From positions 1,736,001 through 1,800,000 of the forward strand of contig JAYMNP010000001.1 in the NCBI GenBank assembly GCA_036941025.1: a stretch of 64,000 bases of DNA. Direction: 5' to 3'. Both the position numbers and the translations under genes were made by a program. Under the pieces are notes generated by a model. It saw only the letters and a program-made list of their open reading frames with translations. It was not told the origin of the DNA and made no database searches. Below are positions 62,709 to 64,000 of this stretch, piece after piece. Origin of the DNA: Lachnospiraceae bacterium JLR.KK002. Its GTDB lineage: Bacteria > Bacillota > Clostridia > Lachnospirales > Lachnospiraceae. How positions within the stretch are numbered: the first letter of the stretch is position 1; the number at the start of each line of letters is the position of its first letter.

Positions 62709-63983
62709 CTAACAGCGGAATGTAGTGGCCGCTGTAACCATGGCCACAGCCACCAGAAACATCATGGTGGTGGTTACCACCACTTTGCCCAGCAGCCTGC
62801 CGCTCTCTCCCGCACTGCTGATACAGCCTGTCATCCGCCGGTCAGATACCGGCTGCATGACAGCCGCCAGCAGCTTATACAGAAAGGTCATAACGCCTGT
62901 TTTAATCAGAGGCCCGGCACAGAGCATAAGCAGTACCAGCACAGCCGCCAGTCCAATCCCGTTTTTGATAATAATTCCGGAACCTACCATGATTTCTGTC
63001 ACTGCACTGATGGAAGCCCCCAGCCCCGGCACCATACCCGCTGTTTTGGCAATCAGGTTGCTCTTAAAGGTGTCTATGACCGGAGTGAGCAGATTCTGTA
63101 CCACATTGATTCCAACCACAACGGTAAACAGCAGTTTCATCACCCATACAATACCGGATTTTAAAAGTTCCGTCATTCGGGAGAGAAATTCTTCCTCTGT
63201 AAGGTAGTTCATCAGCTCCAGCACCATATAAATCTGCACTGCCGGAAGTATCAGCATCCGCAGCAGCCATTCCATTCCGTAAATCAGCAGAAACGTCAGA
63301 TCATAAAATCCTGCTGCAGTAGTAATCTGACCGGAAAATGTCATACTCATGGTAAACGTGGGTATCATCACTTTCAGAAAAACCATCATTTCCTCAATAA
63401 CCTCGTCGGACACATCCCGGAGAATAAAAAAAGATTTCATCAGAAGGACAAACAGCAGCATATAAACCATGTAAAAACTCAGTTCTGTCACTGCGGGGTT
63501 TTCAAATACGTCTGCAAAATTACAGAGAATGGCAAATACGAAGCACAGCAGCATAATCTGAACCATTGTACTCCGAAAGGCCGCCACTTCCGCAAATACC
63601 GCCCGGAAAATTTCTTTCAGCAGCCATCCCTTTTCCAGTTCTTCCCCGGCAATCAGCTTCCGGACCAGTTCCTGGAAATCCAGATTCCTGGTGCTTTCCT
63701 GTCCTTTCAATACGGAATCTATTTCTGAAAAATCCAGTTCTGCAAGGTATGAGTCCAGTGCTTCTTCCAGTTCCTGTCCTTCTCCGGTCTCCATACCGTA
63801 ATATTCCTCCGCCGCCTCTGTGGTTTCCCTGTCACAGAACATCTCCGCCTTTTCTCCGGTTCCCGCCTCTGAAAATTCTTTCGGCTCCTCCCAGGTTTTT
63901 GCAGCGCACACCTCCCGGCATGGCAAAAAAATCCACCAGAAAAAACACAGCATACACAGCCATACTTTTTTACTCAATCCCAT
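62709..63983 (-). CDS. spoIIIAE: Stage III sporulation protein AE
   Basis: A protein of about 424 residues with an N-terminal signal-like helix (KKVWLCMLCFFWWIFL), an acidic linker and about eight helices, ending in the conserved VSDRRMTGCISSAGES region. It is the largest membrane protein of the SpoIIIA complex. The ATG at 63983 is chosen; a GTG directly before it is possible. The genes AA to AD should follow just outside the window. Confidence 0.92.
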   Translation of the reverse strand: MGLSKKVWLCMLCFFWWIFLPCREVCAAKTWEEPKEFSEAGTGEKAEMFCDRETTEAAEEYYGMETGEGQELEEALDSYLAELDFSEIDSVLKGQESTRNLDFQELVRKLIAGEELEKGWLLKEIFRAVFAEVAAFRSTMVQIMLLCFVFAILCNFADVFENPAVTELSFYMVYMLLFVLLMKSFFILRDVSDEVIEEMMVFLKVMIPTFTMSMTFSGQITTAAGFYDLTFLLIYGMEWLLRMLILPAVQIYMVLELMNYLTEEEFLSRMTELLKSGIVWVMKLLFTVVVGINVVQNLLTPVIDTFKSNLIAKTAGMVPGLGASISAVTEIMVGSGIIIKNGIGLAAVLVLLMLCAGPLIKTGVMTFLYKLLAAVMQPVSDRRMTGCISSAGESGRLLGKVVVTTTMMFLVAVAMVTAATTFRC

Positions 63984-64000
63984 CACCCCAGCCTTTTCAA

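Overview
The window looks like a chromosomal segment of an endospore-forming Clostridia, most likely a Lachnospiraceae gut bacterium. The evidence is the set of sporulation genes (spoIVB, spoIIM, spoIIIAE-AF-AG-AH), the conserved housekeeping block dxs-tlyA-nadK-argR-recN-spoIVB, Firmicute-type promoters with AGGAGG ribosome sites, an Asp23/Gls24 gene, ribonuclease Y, and a CGAAC-N4-GTTCG LexA box in front of recA. The genus cannot be fixed from the sequence alone.

Left part (1-19 kb), accessory. It opens with the 3' part of an IS4-type transposase that runs into the end of a CPBP membrane protease gene. A string of small, variable genes on the minus strand follows: two GNAT acetyltransferases, a nucleotidyltransferase, an SdpI-like membrane protein and several small proteins, including a 58-residue membrane protein translationally coupled to its neighbour. 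From 5.1 to 18.6 kb there is what looks like one signalling/transport module. In order of transcription it holds an OmpR-type response regulator with an intramembrane-sensing histidine kinase, one MacB-type ATPase with three successive FtsX-type permeases of about 790 residues that share the N-terminus MTWPFENDTSA, a LytTR response regulator with a GHKL (AgrC-like) kinase, and two coiled-coil proteins. The OmpR regulator promoter and the transporter promoter carry the same 11-bp direct repeats at the same distance from the -10 box, so direct co-regulation is likely. A decayed Listeria-Bacteroides-type repeat fragment marks the edge of this region, where many Clostridia would have spo0A after spoIVB.

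Middle part (19-46 kb), core. A long minus-strand series encodes spoIVB, recN, argR, nadK, tlyA, dxs, a polyprenyl synthase, xseB, xseA and nusB. Next come asp23, metA, ligA, rluF, a helical protein of unknown function, an SH3 protein, and tRNA-Arg(CCG). The shikimate genes follow: aroK and aroD leftwards, aroE and a DAHP synthase rightwards. After these lie xerD, spoIIM, a Nudix hydrolase, rny, recX, recA and trxA.

Right part (46-64 kb). A KdpDE-like two-component system without a kdp transporter precedes a PdaA-like polysaccharide deacetylase. A LytTR-DUF3021-ABC operon has well-placed 21-bp direct repeats in front of its promoter. Then come prfC, pepF, the complete AmmeMemoRadiSam trio (radical SAM, AMMECR1, Memo), a MATE exporter and deoB. 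The window ends inside the spoIIIA operon (AE to AH present; AE begins a few bases from the edge).

The most interesting candidates are the 5-18.6 kb regulator/three-permease module, the LytTR-DUF3021-ABC operon and the AmmeMemoRadiSam cluster. No CRISPR array, rRNA gene or phage block was seen.
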